A stretch of DNA of 64,000 nucleotides from Lunatibacter salilacus (GTDB lineage: Bacteria > Bacteroidota > Bacteroidia > Cytophagales > Cyclobacteriaceae), in contig NZ_VOLC01000025.1 of NCBI RefSeq assembly GCF_009797935.1, positions 1 to 64,000 on the forward strand, written 5' to 3'. The stretch's first letter is position 1. The number at the start of each line of letters is the position of its first letter. Positions 47,511 through 55,076 of this stretch are shown here, piece after piece. Under the pieces are notes generated by a model, which saw only the letters and a program-made list of their open reading frames with translations, had not been told where the DNA came from and ran no database searches. A program made the position numbers and the translations under genes.

Positions 47511-50054
47511 ATGAAATCCAATTATACATGCTTTTCTTTTACTCTATTTTGTCTTCTACTTGTATCATCCCCTACAATGGGCCAATTCTATGGTCTATCT
47601 TTTGTGAGCAATGAGGCAATTCAAGACCAAAGAACAGGATTGGACCTAAGCCCAAAAAACAGGTTATGTTTTGATAAAAATTTTCAGCTATCCTTTGACA
47701 TTTCATTTAGACCTGATCAGTTTGAATATTTCGGTTACATCTTTCGACTAATTGACCCAGAAAACCGAAATATTGACTTGATAAGTAATATCAATTCGCC
47801 CTCAAAAAACCATATTATATTCATAAACCAAGGGGAGTCTATCCCGCACTATTTTGATTTAGACGATACGGATATTTTCAAATCTTGGAATAAGTTTACG
47901 TTCGACTATGATCTGGAAAGTCAAACCTTAACATATTCCTTCTTGGGCATTACCAGTTCACAAAAAATCCCCTTTGAGCAGGGAAGTTGCTTTAAGATTT
48001 TGTTTGGAGCAAATGACTATTCGAAATTTAAAACTACTGATGTTCCGCCGATGGTCGTTCAAAACATCGAGATTCATGAACATGGGAATTTAATATACCA
48101 ATGGTTATTAGATGAACAAAGTGGAAATATAGCTGCGGAAAATATTGCGGGCAGGTCAGGAGATGTTCTTAATCCCCTATGGGTAAAGGAGCTACGTTCC
48201 GAATGGAGGTTATTAAAGAAGATTTCATCGGAAGGACCTGTAAGTGTGGCATTCAATTCAACGGATGGATTACTATACATCGTTGGAGTAGATTCTTTGA
48301 TCTCATTTTCTCCATCCAACAACGAGTTAACTTCCCTACCCAATCAGTCGGGAAGTCTTCAACTTCAGCAGGGCAATCAGTCCTATTATGACACAACCCT
48401 CAAAAGACTTCACAACATCTACCTAGATCAGGGGTTGGTTTCAACATACAGTCCGGAAACGCAAGCTTGGACAAAAAACTATACTCCTCCAAAACGGATT
48501 ACCGACAACTGGCATTTTAATAAAATATTTAACAGCAAGGATAGCACATTTTATTTTTTTGGAGGATATGGTCATTTTATCTATAAAAATATTGTAAGGA
48601 AATTCCACAATCCAACCGGAACTTGGGATTCTATTGCTCCTCCCGCAGAGTCCTACACGCCAAGGTATCTTGCCGCTCTTGGAGGATCTGCTGAAGGGGA
48701 TATTTACCTGATAGGCGGATATGGTACTTATACAGGCCAGCAAATTCATAATCCTTCAAATTTATACGACCTATTACGATTTGATCCCCAAGATCAAACA
48801 TTCAAAAAAATGACGGAATTAAGAATTAAGGATGAGGATTTCGTTTTCGCTAATTCCATGGTTATAGACCAGAATGCTCGGGGCTATTATGGTCTTATTT
48901 TTTCCAAACACAAGTTTAATTCGGAATTGCAACTTATTAGGGGATCACTGGATTCTGCTACCTATACTGAAGTAGGGAATAAAATACCGTTTAAATTCTA
49001 CGACATCAATTCATTTGTCGATTTGTATTACTCTTCTAAACTGGAGAAATTCTTTGCCGTTACCCTATTCTATACCACTGACAACTATAGCGAAATAGCA
49101 ATATACTCAATTTCAAGCCCTCCCATCCCAATTCTTGATACGGAAAAGCCTTCTAATATACCTTCATACGCCTATATTTTGTCCATATTAGGTATTTTAG
49201 TTTTACTTTTTATACTTATATTCTATTTGAATGGACGGAAGAAAATTGAAAATTCTGGTCATATCCCGATATTAGAAATAACCTCAACGTCTATTACAGA
49301 AATCGATTCTAGGAGAACAGTCGGGGAGGTGCAACAAAATACCATGTATCTATTCGGAGTTTTCCAGTTGTTTGATAAATCTGGAAATGATATTACGAAA
49401 AATTTCACCCCGTTGATCCGAGAACTATTTCTATTGATTTTATTATATTCTATCAGATGGAAAAGAGGAATCAGTTCAGAAAAGCTAAAAGATTTACTGT
49501 GGTTTGACAAATCTAACGTAAGTGCGAGAAATAATCGGTCGGTCAATATCGCAAAGTTAAAATCGATACTCTCTGAGGTAAATGGATGCGAGATATCTAA
49601 AGAAACGGGATACTGGAAGGCAAACATTGACCCTACCCAAATTAACGTAGACTTTTTCAACTACTACAACATAATTCAGGACAAAAAAGACCTAAGCAAA
49701 AAAAGAATTAAAGAATTGATTGCAATTGTGCAACGGGGAAGCTTTCTATCCAATCTTGAATATGAATGGCTCGATTCGTTTAAGTCCGAAATTGGCAATG
49801 AAATAATCGATCTTTACACTCATTATGCAAATAGCATCAACATTTCTGATGACCCTGAATTTTTGATTGAGATTGCCAATCATATTTTCTATTTTGATTT
49901 GGTTAACGAAGAAGCAATGATGTTGAAATGCAAATCCCTTGTCTATCTTGGCAAACACTCCCTAGCAAAAGGTGTTTTCGAGAACTTCAAAAAGGAATAT
50001 AAAAACATTTACGGGGAAGAGTTTCACAAAGAATTTCAAACTATACTTGAATAA
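47511..50054 (+). CDS. membrane-tethered regulator: periplasmic Kelch-like sensor and cytoplasmic SARP/BTAD-like output
   Basis: An 847-residue protein with four parts. A signal peptide (1-24, ending SSPTMGQ) is followed by a lectin-like beta-sandwich (about 40-230, LSFDISFRPDQFEYFGYIFR). A Kelch/beta-propeller region follows (about 240-530, FFGGYGHFIYKNIVRKFHNP; IYLIGGYGTYTGQQ), then one TM helix (about 550-573, YILSILGILVLLFILIFY). After a linker, residues about 610-710 form an OmpR/SARP-type winged helix (MYLFGVFQLFDKSG; IRELFLLILLYS; SARNNRSVNIAKLKSIL). The last 130 residues are BTAD-like helices (DDPEFLIEIANHIFYFDLVN EE..). It probably senses a glycan-derived ligand outside and acts on DNA inside without a kinase. 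It is the only regulator near locus 2. Confidence 0.82.
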   Translation: MKSNYTCFSFTLFCLLLVSSPTMGQFYGLSFVSNEAIQDQRTGLDLSPKNRLCFDKNFQLSFDISFRPDQFEYFGYIFRLIDPENRNIDLISNINSPSKNHIIFINQGESIPHYFDLDDTDIFKSWNKFTFDYDLESQTLTYSFLGITSSQKIPFEQGSCFKILFGANDYSKFKTTDVPPMVVQNIEIHEHGNLIYQWLLDEQSGNIAAENIAGRSGDVLNPLWVKELRSEWRLLKKISSEGPVSVAFNSTDGLLYIVGVDSLISFSPSNNELTSLPNQSGSLQLQQGNQSYYDTTLKRLHNIYLDQGLVSTYSPETQAWTKNYTPPKRITDNWHFNKIFNSKDSTFYFFGGYGHFIYKNIVRKFHNPTGTWDSIAPPAESYTPRYLAALGGSAEGDIYLIGGYGTYTGQQIHNPSNLYDLLRFDPQDQTFKKMTELRIKDEDFVFANSMVIDQNARGYYGLIFSKHKFNSELQLIRGSLDSATYTEVGNKIPFKFYDINSFVDLYYSSKLEKFFAVTLFYTTDNYSEIAIYSISSPPIPILDTEKPSNIPSYAYILSILGILVLLFILIFYLNGRKKIENSGHIPILEITSTSITEIDSRRTVGEVQQNTMYLFGVFQLFDKSGNDITKNFTPLIRELFLLILLYSIRWKRGISSEKLKDLLWFDKSNVSARNNRSVNIAKLKSILSEVNGCEISKETGYWKANIDPTQINVDFFNYYNIIQDKKDLSKKRIKELIAIVQRGSFLSNLEYEWLDSFKSEIGNEIIDLYTHYANSINISDDPEFLIEIANHIFYFDLVNEEAMMLKCKSLVYLGKHSLAKGVFENFKKEYKNIYGEEFHKEFQTILE

Positions 50055-50344
50055 TACCTGTGAAAATACAGCCGTTTTAAATTCTCCTCATCCGGGAGTG
50101 TTTAGCCAATTATTGATTTTCTCGTTTATTATGCGGGCATTGTCTACATTTATTTATGTCAATGAATTACACTTTATTGGAATAGAATACTCCAGCCGCT
50201 TCTATATATACATCCCTAATACTCGATGATAACACGCCCCTTATTTGCATAGACAGGATTTTCAGAAATGTCAATCTACCCTAGCTCTCGAACTATTCAA
50301 GTTTTTCCCGTCTCATCGACTTATCCTGTTCCCGGTTGTGAATT

Positions 50345-50527
50345 ATGATACATGCAAAGATGGGGTCTGCGGTACACCCGCAAAGGGTATGCTGCGCCCG
50401 TTCGAAAAAATTGGGTTTTCCAGAGGAAGCCTTCCACAATTTTTTAGTACGGCCCTTGGCTTGGGTGTCCCTGGCAGCCCCCGATATCTTGGGCATAATC
50501 AAATTTAAAACCTTAAACAGAAAAGTC
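50345..50527 (+). repeat. conserved leader of the MSQFE gene, copy 1
   Basis: A structured leader of about 180 bp is conserved at 50345-50527 and 51839-51995, with a shorter piece at 33706-33776. It contains short complementary pairs (GCGGtacacCCGC; GGGTTTTCC…GGAAGCC) and ends just before the ATG. It may be an untranslated regulatory leader or part of the duplicated unit. Confidence 0.55.
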
Positions 50528-50785
50528 ATGTCACAATTCGAAAAAACTTACATCGGCAAAGGAACCCAGGTTAAAGATCTCGACATCATCCGGGTATCCA
50601 TCTCCAAGGAAACACTGGAAGAAATCCTCAAAGACCATATGGTCGACTACGACGGCAACGAATACCTGGTATTTGAAGTCGCCTCGCTAAAAGAACCGGA
50701 CCAATACGGCAAAACCCATACGGCGTATATCAGCAAAAAGGTAGCTGCCTCGAAAGGTGGTAAAGCGAAAAAGCCTAAAGTTTAA
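50528..50785 (+). CDS. small basic-tailed protein of unknown function (MSQFE family)
   Basis: An 85-residue protein, MSQFEKTYIGKGTQVKDLDI at the start, then IIRVSISKETLEEIL, a beta-rich YDGNEYLVFEVASLKEPDQY segment, and a lysine-rich tail SKGGKAKKPKV. There is no signal peptide. The pattern of a small beta-barrel with a basic tail suggests nucleic-acid binding, but I recognise no named family. An intact open frame reaches 61 codons further upstream, but the leader's other copy breaks that frame, so the ATG at 50528 is preferred. It has a strong terminator right after the stop. Two further degraded copies lie in this window (51996-52445 and 33706-33885), so this gene has been duplicated repeatedly. 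Confidence 0.65.
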   Translation: MSQFEKTYIGKGTQVKDLDIIRVSISKETLEEILKDHMVDYDGNEYLVFEVASLKEPDQYGKTHTAYISKKVAASKGGKAKKPKV

Positions 50786-50787
50786 AA

Positions 50788-50810
50788 AAGAGCCCTTCGG
50801 GGCTTTTTTT
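50788..50810 (+). terminator. intrinsic terminator of the MSQFE gene
   Basis: AGCCC-TTCG-GGGCT stem with a stable tetraloop and seven following T, directly after the stop codon. Confidence 0.88.
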
Positions 50811-50924
50811 GTGTTTTTCTGGCATACTGGATATTTTGTTATAATTTAAATTTAAAAACCTTTGCTCTTACAATGTCTAACTTGTGACTTAATCTCATTA
50901 ATTTAATTTTCAAAATGGAAAACG

Positions 50925-51782
50925 ATGCTTGAAGAACTGCAAAAGCACCTAAATAAAATAATGCTTGAACAAAATAACCGGCCTGTCCCTGATTTTGAAG
51001 GATACTCACCGGCAGAAATGCATTCGATTTTGCATTTTACGTTTGAAGAAAGCAGTCCAATCGGTTTACAGAAATTGGAAGACGACGATTACGGAAAAAT
51101 ACCACTTTTGAACCAGATCAAATACCTCGCTAAGTTAATTGAAGGGATGGGTGAGCTCAAACTAACAAAGCTGGGATTTCTACCGACCAAAGTGGTTGCC
51201 GAAATTTACAGTAAAGATTTTATTAAAGAAAAATATGTTGAACGACGGACGCTTAAACAGTTAAAAGAAGCCGAAGTCCCTTCGATTACGCTATCAAGAA
51301 TCTTGCTCACTATAGCGGGACTGGTCAAAAAACGTTCAAATAAACTTAGTTTAACCAAACAGGGCCAACAAATCCTTCAAAAGGACGATATGCTAACCCA
51401 GTTGATTATAAAAACCTATATGAAAAAGTTTAATTGGGCCTTTTTCGACGGATATGGAGAAAACGGCATTGGTCCAATAGGTAGTGGGTTTTCTCTCATC
51501 CTGATAAGCCGATTTGGCAATGAATGGCATAGTAATCGCTTTTATGCCCAAAAATATTTCAAGGCTTTCCCTAATCTGCTTGATGGTCCCGAACCCCCTT
51601 ATTCAAACAGAATTGATCATTGTGAAAATTGTTATTCCTACCGTGTTTTTGAAAAATTTATGAAATACCTGGGCTTAGTAGAAATAAAATTTGAGGGTGA
51701 GCTTTGGCGGAATGAGATTTCTGTAATAAAAACGGATCTATTTGATAAACTGTTTAAAGTTGAAAAGCCAAGGCACGTGTGA
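50925..51782 (+). CDS. unknown 285-aa helical protein flanked by duplicated genes
   Basis: A soluble 285-residue protein with no signal peptide or TM segment. Visible features: HLNKIMLEQNNRPVPDFEGY at the start, then FSPAEMHSIL-like sequence, a winged-helix-like middle (VPSITLSRILLTIAGLVKKR, then LSLTKQGQQILQ), and a C-terminal part with two cysteines in HCENCYSYRVFEKFMKYLGL. The middle looks like a small helical domain with a ligand or metal site nearby (CxxC), but I cannot assign a family. It lies between two direct copies of the leader plus MSQFE gene, so it may be cargo of a duplicated unit. It has an ordinary codon pattern and a clear start with no competing ATG. Confidence 0.6.
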   Translation: MLEELQKHLNKIMLEQNNRPVPDFEGYSPAEMHSILHFTFEESSPIGLQKLEDDDYGKIPLLNQIKYLAKLIEGMGELKLTKLGFLPTKVVAEIYSKDFIKEKYVERRTLKQLKEAEVPSITLSRILLTIAGLVKKRSNKLSLTKQGQQILQKDDMLTQLIIKTYMKKFNWAFFDGYGENGIGPIGSGFSLILISRFGNEWHSNRFYAQKYFKAFPNLLDGPEPPYSNRIDHCENCYSYRVFEKFMKYLGLVEIKFEGELWRNEISVIKTDLFDKLFKVEKPRHV

Positions 51783-51838
51783 TTAAAACATACTTTTAGT
51801 TATCTGTTTTCGATCGTTTGACCAGTTGAAACCTTTAA

Positions 51839-51995
51839 TTGATGCAAAGATGGGATCTGCGGTACACCCGCAAAGGGTACGCTACGCCCGTTCTGAAAAA
51901 TTGGGTTTTCCAGGGGAAGCCTTCCACAATTTTTTCGGGGCTTGGATGTCCCTGGCAGCCCCTGTTTTCTCAATTAAATTGAAACAGATAAAGTC
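51839..51995 (+). repeat. conserved leader of the MSQFE gene, copy 2
   Basis: Matches 50345-50527 with small indels (GATGCAAAGATGGGATCTGC…, AGCCTTCCACAATTTTTT…, CCCTGGCAGCCCC…), ending at the ATG of the disrupted copy. Confidence 0.8.
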
Positions 51996-52445
51996 ATGTC
52001 ACAATTTGAAATCGAGCATGACGAGCACGTCACACAGTGGGATGATTATAGTAGCGAGATTCCATAGCCTGCCCCGATTGATCGGGGTGACCTTTAAAAA
52101 ACAATTATATACACATGAAATCGAGCATGAGGAGAACCTTACACGGAGGGATGATTATAATGCATGCGAAGATTTCATCTGACCTCTAAAAAACAATTAT
52201 AAACAGATGAAATAACTTACATCGGCAAAGGAACTCAGGTAAAAGATCTCGACATCATCCGGGTATCCATCTCCAAGGAAACACTGGAGGAAATCCTGAT
52301 GATCGACTACGACGGCAACGAATACCTAGTATTTGAAGTCGCATCATTAAAAGAGCCCGACAAATATGGCAAAACCCATACGGCGTATATCAGTAAAAAG
52401 GTAGCTGCCCCGAAAGGTGGAAAGGCCAAGAAGGCAAAAGTTTAG
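51996..52445 (+). pseudogene. second copy of the MSQFE gene, split by a hairpin repeat
   Basis: It starts ATGTCACAATTTGAA, is interrupted by a two-unit TGAAA repeat at 52007-52207, and resumes with ACTTACATCGGCAAAGGAAC to the stop at 52443-52445 and the tail KGGKAKKAKV. It also lacks nine bases (the AAAGACCAT codons) compared with the intact copy. The repeat carries stops in frame, so no full-length product is made. Confidence 0.9.
52007..52207 (+). repeat. TGAAA hairpin repeat, two units, inserted in a gene
   Basis: Two units in plus orientation: 52007-52115 (109 bp) and 52116-52207 (92 bp), each starting TGAAATCGAGCATGA. The first carries an extra CCCCGAT-TG-ATCGGGG hairpin. TGAAA also follows at 52208-52212. 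Comparison with the intact gene at 50528 gives the exact borders of the inserted array. Confidence 0.9.
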
Positions 52446-52472
52446 AAAAGAGCCCTCCGGCGCTCTTTTTAT
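52446..52472 (+). terminator. weak terminator after the disrupted copy
   Basis: AGAGC…GCTCT stem with a loop of eight bases and a T run (TTTTTATA), corresponding in position to the terminator after the intact copy but with mutated stem bases. Confidence 0.6.
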
Positions 52473-52649
52473 ATACACCTGTAAATGGATAGCTAAAATT
52501 AAACAAATAAAAATATCTAAGACGAGGGACGGAAAAGTCGAATCAGAGAAAAGAAAGTTGCTGGTGAAAAAAAAATAGACATCAATCAAAGGTAAACATT
52601 AATATTTTTTGTCTAAATTATTGACTTCTAAACGTTAATTTAATTGACA

Positions 52650-52889
52650 ATGACCAATATCTCGCTGATCGCGCAGCAATTGAGGAATAGACAAAATCAG
52701 ATTGAGGAGAAAATCAATCAGTTACTTTCGCAAAATCTGGATCCTTTTCCATTCGACAGATTGGAAAAGCGTAAAAAACTATTCGAACTTATTCAAAAGA
52801 CCTTAGCTGCCATAGAAGCAGACGACTTAATCCGGGCTGGAATGCATATTAAGAAGTTGAAATTGGCAGGTTTGAAATTGTACGTTTGA
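52650..52889 (+). CDS. hypothetical small helical protein
   Basis: A 79-residue protein from the ATG at 52650; a TTG two codons earlier is possible but less likely. It is highly charged and predicted as two or three helices (SLIAQQLRNRQNQIEEKINQ, then DRLEKRKKLFELIQKTLAAI, then AGMHIKKLKLAGLKLYV). There is no signal peptide, cysteine pair or TM helix. No family is recognised. It lies alone between the MSQFE region and the tmRNA terminator. It could be a small regulatory or structural protein; the evidence for it being a gene is its ordinary composition and open frame. Confidence 0.45.
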   Translation: MTNISLIAQQLRNRQNQIEEKINQLLSQNLDPFPFDRLEKRKKLFELIQKTLAAIEADDLIRAGMHIKKLKLAGLKLYV

Positions 52890-53030
52890 TCATATTTCCG
52901 CTTATATAGACCTTATACTGGACAGAATGTTTTCAACCCAAGTTCTCGCAAGTTTATCAATTTTAACGTGTTGAATAAATCTTTTCCAAAGCTTCAAAAC
53001 TACGGAAAAGTCAAATTAAACCTAAACAAA

Positions 53031-53085
53031 AATTCTCCGCTTCTCCTAAAAATCAAAGATTTTCAGGGGAAGCGGAGAATTTTTA
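53031..53085 (-). terminator. terminator of ssrA (tmRNA)
   Basis: AAATTCTCCGCTTCTCCT and AGGGGAAGCGGAGAATTTT form a long stem with one mismatch around an A/T loop. On the minus strand it is followed by TTTTTGTTT, and it begins right after the tmRNA 3' end. Confidence 0.85.
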
Positions 53086-53087
53086 GG

Positions 53088-53491
53088 TGGAGCTGGAGGG
53101 ATTCGAACCCTCGTCCAGATAGGGAAACACCGTACCGTCTACATGTTTAGTCATCGGTTGGGTTTTCGACCGCGCACTGCTGGATGACACACCCATGCGC
53201 GACTTATCCGCTAGAGTTTCGCACCCGCTTAGCAGCATCGCAGGCACTAGTCCGATCTTGTCGACACCCCTGGATCAGCCCCGAACGGACGGAGGACTGA
53301 GGGATGTGGCCGGGGAACATCTCTCGATGCTCAACCCTTTACGCGTATCTTGTCCCCAGAGGGATAGATTATGCAGCCATGGCGTAATTAGATTCGCCAA
53401 TTATGGTTCGCATGAATTATTCACGGGCGTACATGCTCCACCCGACATGCTGGCCCAGTCCTTACACCTACTGTCAAAACCGGTCAGCCCC
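53088..53491 (-). ncRNA. ssrA: transfer-messenger RNA (tmRNA)
   Basis: Minus-strand RNA of about 404 nt. The 5' end GGGGCTGACCGGTTTTGACA and the 3' end with TTCGAATCCCTCCAGCTCC pair as the tRNA-like acceptor and T arm. The tag-coding part at 53398-53369 reads GGC GAA TCT AAT TAC GCC ATG GCT GCA TAA, giving GESNYAMAA, a Bacteroidota-type tag close to GENNYALAA. It rescues stalled ribosomes and tags products for proteolysis. The genomic 3' end reads …CTCCACCT, so the last A of CCA would have to be added after transcription. Pseudoknots lie between the tag and the tRNA-like domain. The terminator and a promoter box flank it. Confidence 0.95.
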
Positions 53492-53507
53492 ATTTGGAAA
53501 TAGAAGA

Positions 53508-53515
53508 CAAAAGTA
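53508..53515 (-). promoter_or_regulatory. -7 element (TACTTTTG) of ssrA
   Basis: On the minus strand TACTTTTG matches TAnnTTTG exactly, 17 nt before the mature 5' end, which leaves a short leader for RNase P processing. Confidence 0.6.
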
Positions 53516-53803
53516 AGCCTAATTAAGTTCCCGAAAAAGATACGCTTGAACAGAGATAAAATATTTAGCCAAACTTCATCGTCTGTCCTTTATTAGTCAG
53601 ACAAATATTTCCCGCTGATATCGCAGATATGCGCAGATTTATATCAGCTAAAATCATTTCAATTGGAGGGAAACCACACATTGATAATATATTTGATGTG
53701 TGGGAAATTATATAGTAATTTTTGGTTCCTTAATATTAATGCCCGCTAATTCGTGCAGGATCGTCCTATTCACGCCAAATTGGACCCGCCGTGAGATTCT
53801 TAA

Positions 53804-54442
53804 TTATTTAATCCCCTCCAAACACTTCTCCATCGTCTGCACAAACAGCTCCAAAGGCTGGGCTCCGGAAATGGCATACTGGTTGTTGAAAACAAAAAAC
53901 GGCACTCCCCGAACTCCAATCTGCTGGGCCTCCAGGATATCCTGCCGAATACTGTCCGAAAACTCGCCCTTTTCCAGGCATTCCCGGACTCGCTCACCGT
54001 CTATTCCAACATCTTTCCCTAAATCCACCAACACATCCATATCGGCGATGTTTTTCCCCTCCATAAAATAAGCCCTGAAAAGCCGCTCCTCCATATCACC
54101 GCCCTTTCCAACTGTCTTAGCCAACTGAATCAACCTATGGGCATCCATCGCATTGGCTACCTTAGTATCGTCCATGCTGTATTCCAAGCCCTCTTCTTTG
54201 GCCATATCCACCACATTCTGCACCATTTCTTGGGTTTGCTCCTTGGTCCATCCTTTGGTCTCGGCCAAATATTCCAGACTGTTTCGTGTAGGGTCGGTTT
54301 TCATATCCGGGTTGAGCAGAAAGCTCTTCCATACTATCGTCACTTCATCTGTGAGATCAAGTTGCCTAAGTGCTCCTTCCATCCTCCGCTTTCCAATGTA
54401 GCAGAATGGACACATAATATCTGACCAAATTTGTATTTCCAT
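53804..54442 (-). CDS. DsbA/FrnE-family oxidoreductase
   Basis: A 212-residue cytosolic protein with a thioredoxin-fold and an inserted helical domain. The active-site motif CPFC is at residues 11-14 (EIQIWSDIMCPFCYIGKRRM). The helical insert (about 60-160) contains NAMDAHRLIQLAKTVGKGGD MEE, a classic FrnE feature, and the C-terminal strand carries GVRGVPFFVFNNQYAISGAQ, with the cis-proline (Val-Pro) near residue 180. There is no signal peptide, so it acts on disulfides in the cytosol, possibly under oxidative stress or in polyketide-like isomerisation as first described for FrnE. It is next to a lipoprotein gene with a 12-bp gap, so the pair may be an operon. Confidence 0.9.
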   Translation of the reverse strand: MEIQIWSDIMCPFCYIGKRRMEGALRQLDLTDEVTIVWKSFLLNPDMKTDPTRNSLEYLAETKGWTKEQTQEMVQNVVDMAKEEGLEYSMDDTKVANAMDAHRLIQLAKTVGKGGDMEERLFRAYFMEGKNIADMDVLVDLGKDVGIDGERVRECLEKGEFSDSIRQDILEAQQIGVRGVPFFVFNNQYAISGAQPLELFVQTMEKCLEGIK

Positions 54443-54453
54443 GGTATTAACCT

Positions 54454-54906
54454 CTATTTCTTAATTCTAAACACATCACTCTTCAGTACAGTATGCTCTC
54501 CCGGAAACTGTAAATCGGGATTACTTTCTGCCGTTACAAAAATTTGGGTGGGCCTCACAGGAATACTTCCCTCAAAACTCGCCCTATTGCTGTTCGAAAA
54601 CATTCCTCTGCGATTTTTTAGTTCGCCAATATTACGGACTCCCTCGCCCTCTGTGTTTACCCACACGACATAGTTTCTTTTCGGAGGAGATAGCCGTTCA
54701 GGCAAAGCCAGGTTATTTACATCCAGTTTGACTACGTAATCTCCCTCTTTATTTTTTTTAACATCAGCCTTTGGATCTGCCCCCGGCACAACCGGAGATT
54801 CAGGGAAATAAATCTTTGTGGAACAACTGGCCACCATAAATAATACCATCAATAAAAAAGGCAGCAAGGTCCTTTGTAGCTGAAAATTTGAATTCACGTT
54901 TTTCAT
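54454..54906 (-). CDS. conserved-type lipoprotein of unknown function
   Basis: A 150-residue lipoprotein: the signal peptide ends MVLFMVASC (Cys28), followed by STKIYFPESPVVPGADPKAD and a domain with YVVKLDVNNLALPERLSPPK, NYVVWVNTEGEGVRNIGEL and IFVTAESNPDLQFPGEHTVL. The pattern is an anti-sigma or anchored beta-sandwich-like domain, but I cannot name a family. It is upstream of the DsbA/FrnE gene in the same direction, 12 bp apart, and probably co-transcribed. No catalytic residues are visible. Confidence 0.65.
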   Translation of the reverse strand: MKNVNSNFQLQRTLLPFLLMVLFMVASCSTKIYFPESPVVPGADPKADVKKNKEGDYVVKLDVNNLALPERLSPPKRNYVVWVNTEGEGVRNIGELKNRRGMFSNSNRASFEGSIPVRPTQIFVTAESNPDLQFPGEHTVLKSDVFRIKK

Positions 54907-55076
54907 AAGTAACTTGTTTGCGTAAAAAGATAAAAATTCACCGGATATTGCAAATCATTCAATGTATAAATGACCAACCCTGAAAATTAAACCCATTATG
55001 GAAGGAAATAGTTTAGAGCCATCCATATACCCACTGGCATTAAAGAGGTTACATTAATCGCCAAAGAAATTCAAGT

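Noticed and set aside
50345-50785. 146-codon frame extending the MSQFE protein upstream
   Set aside because: In the second copy the same leader is out of frame with the gene, so the upstream part is unlikely to be coding.
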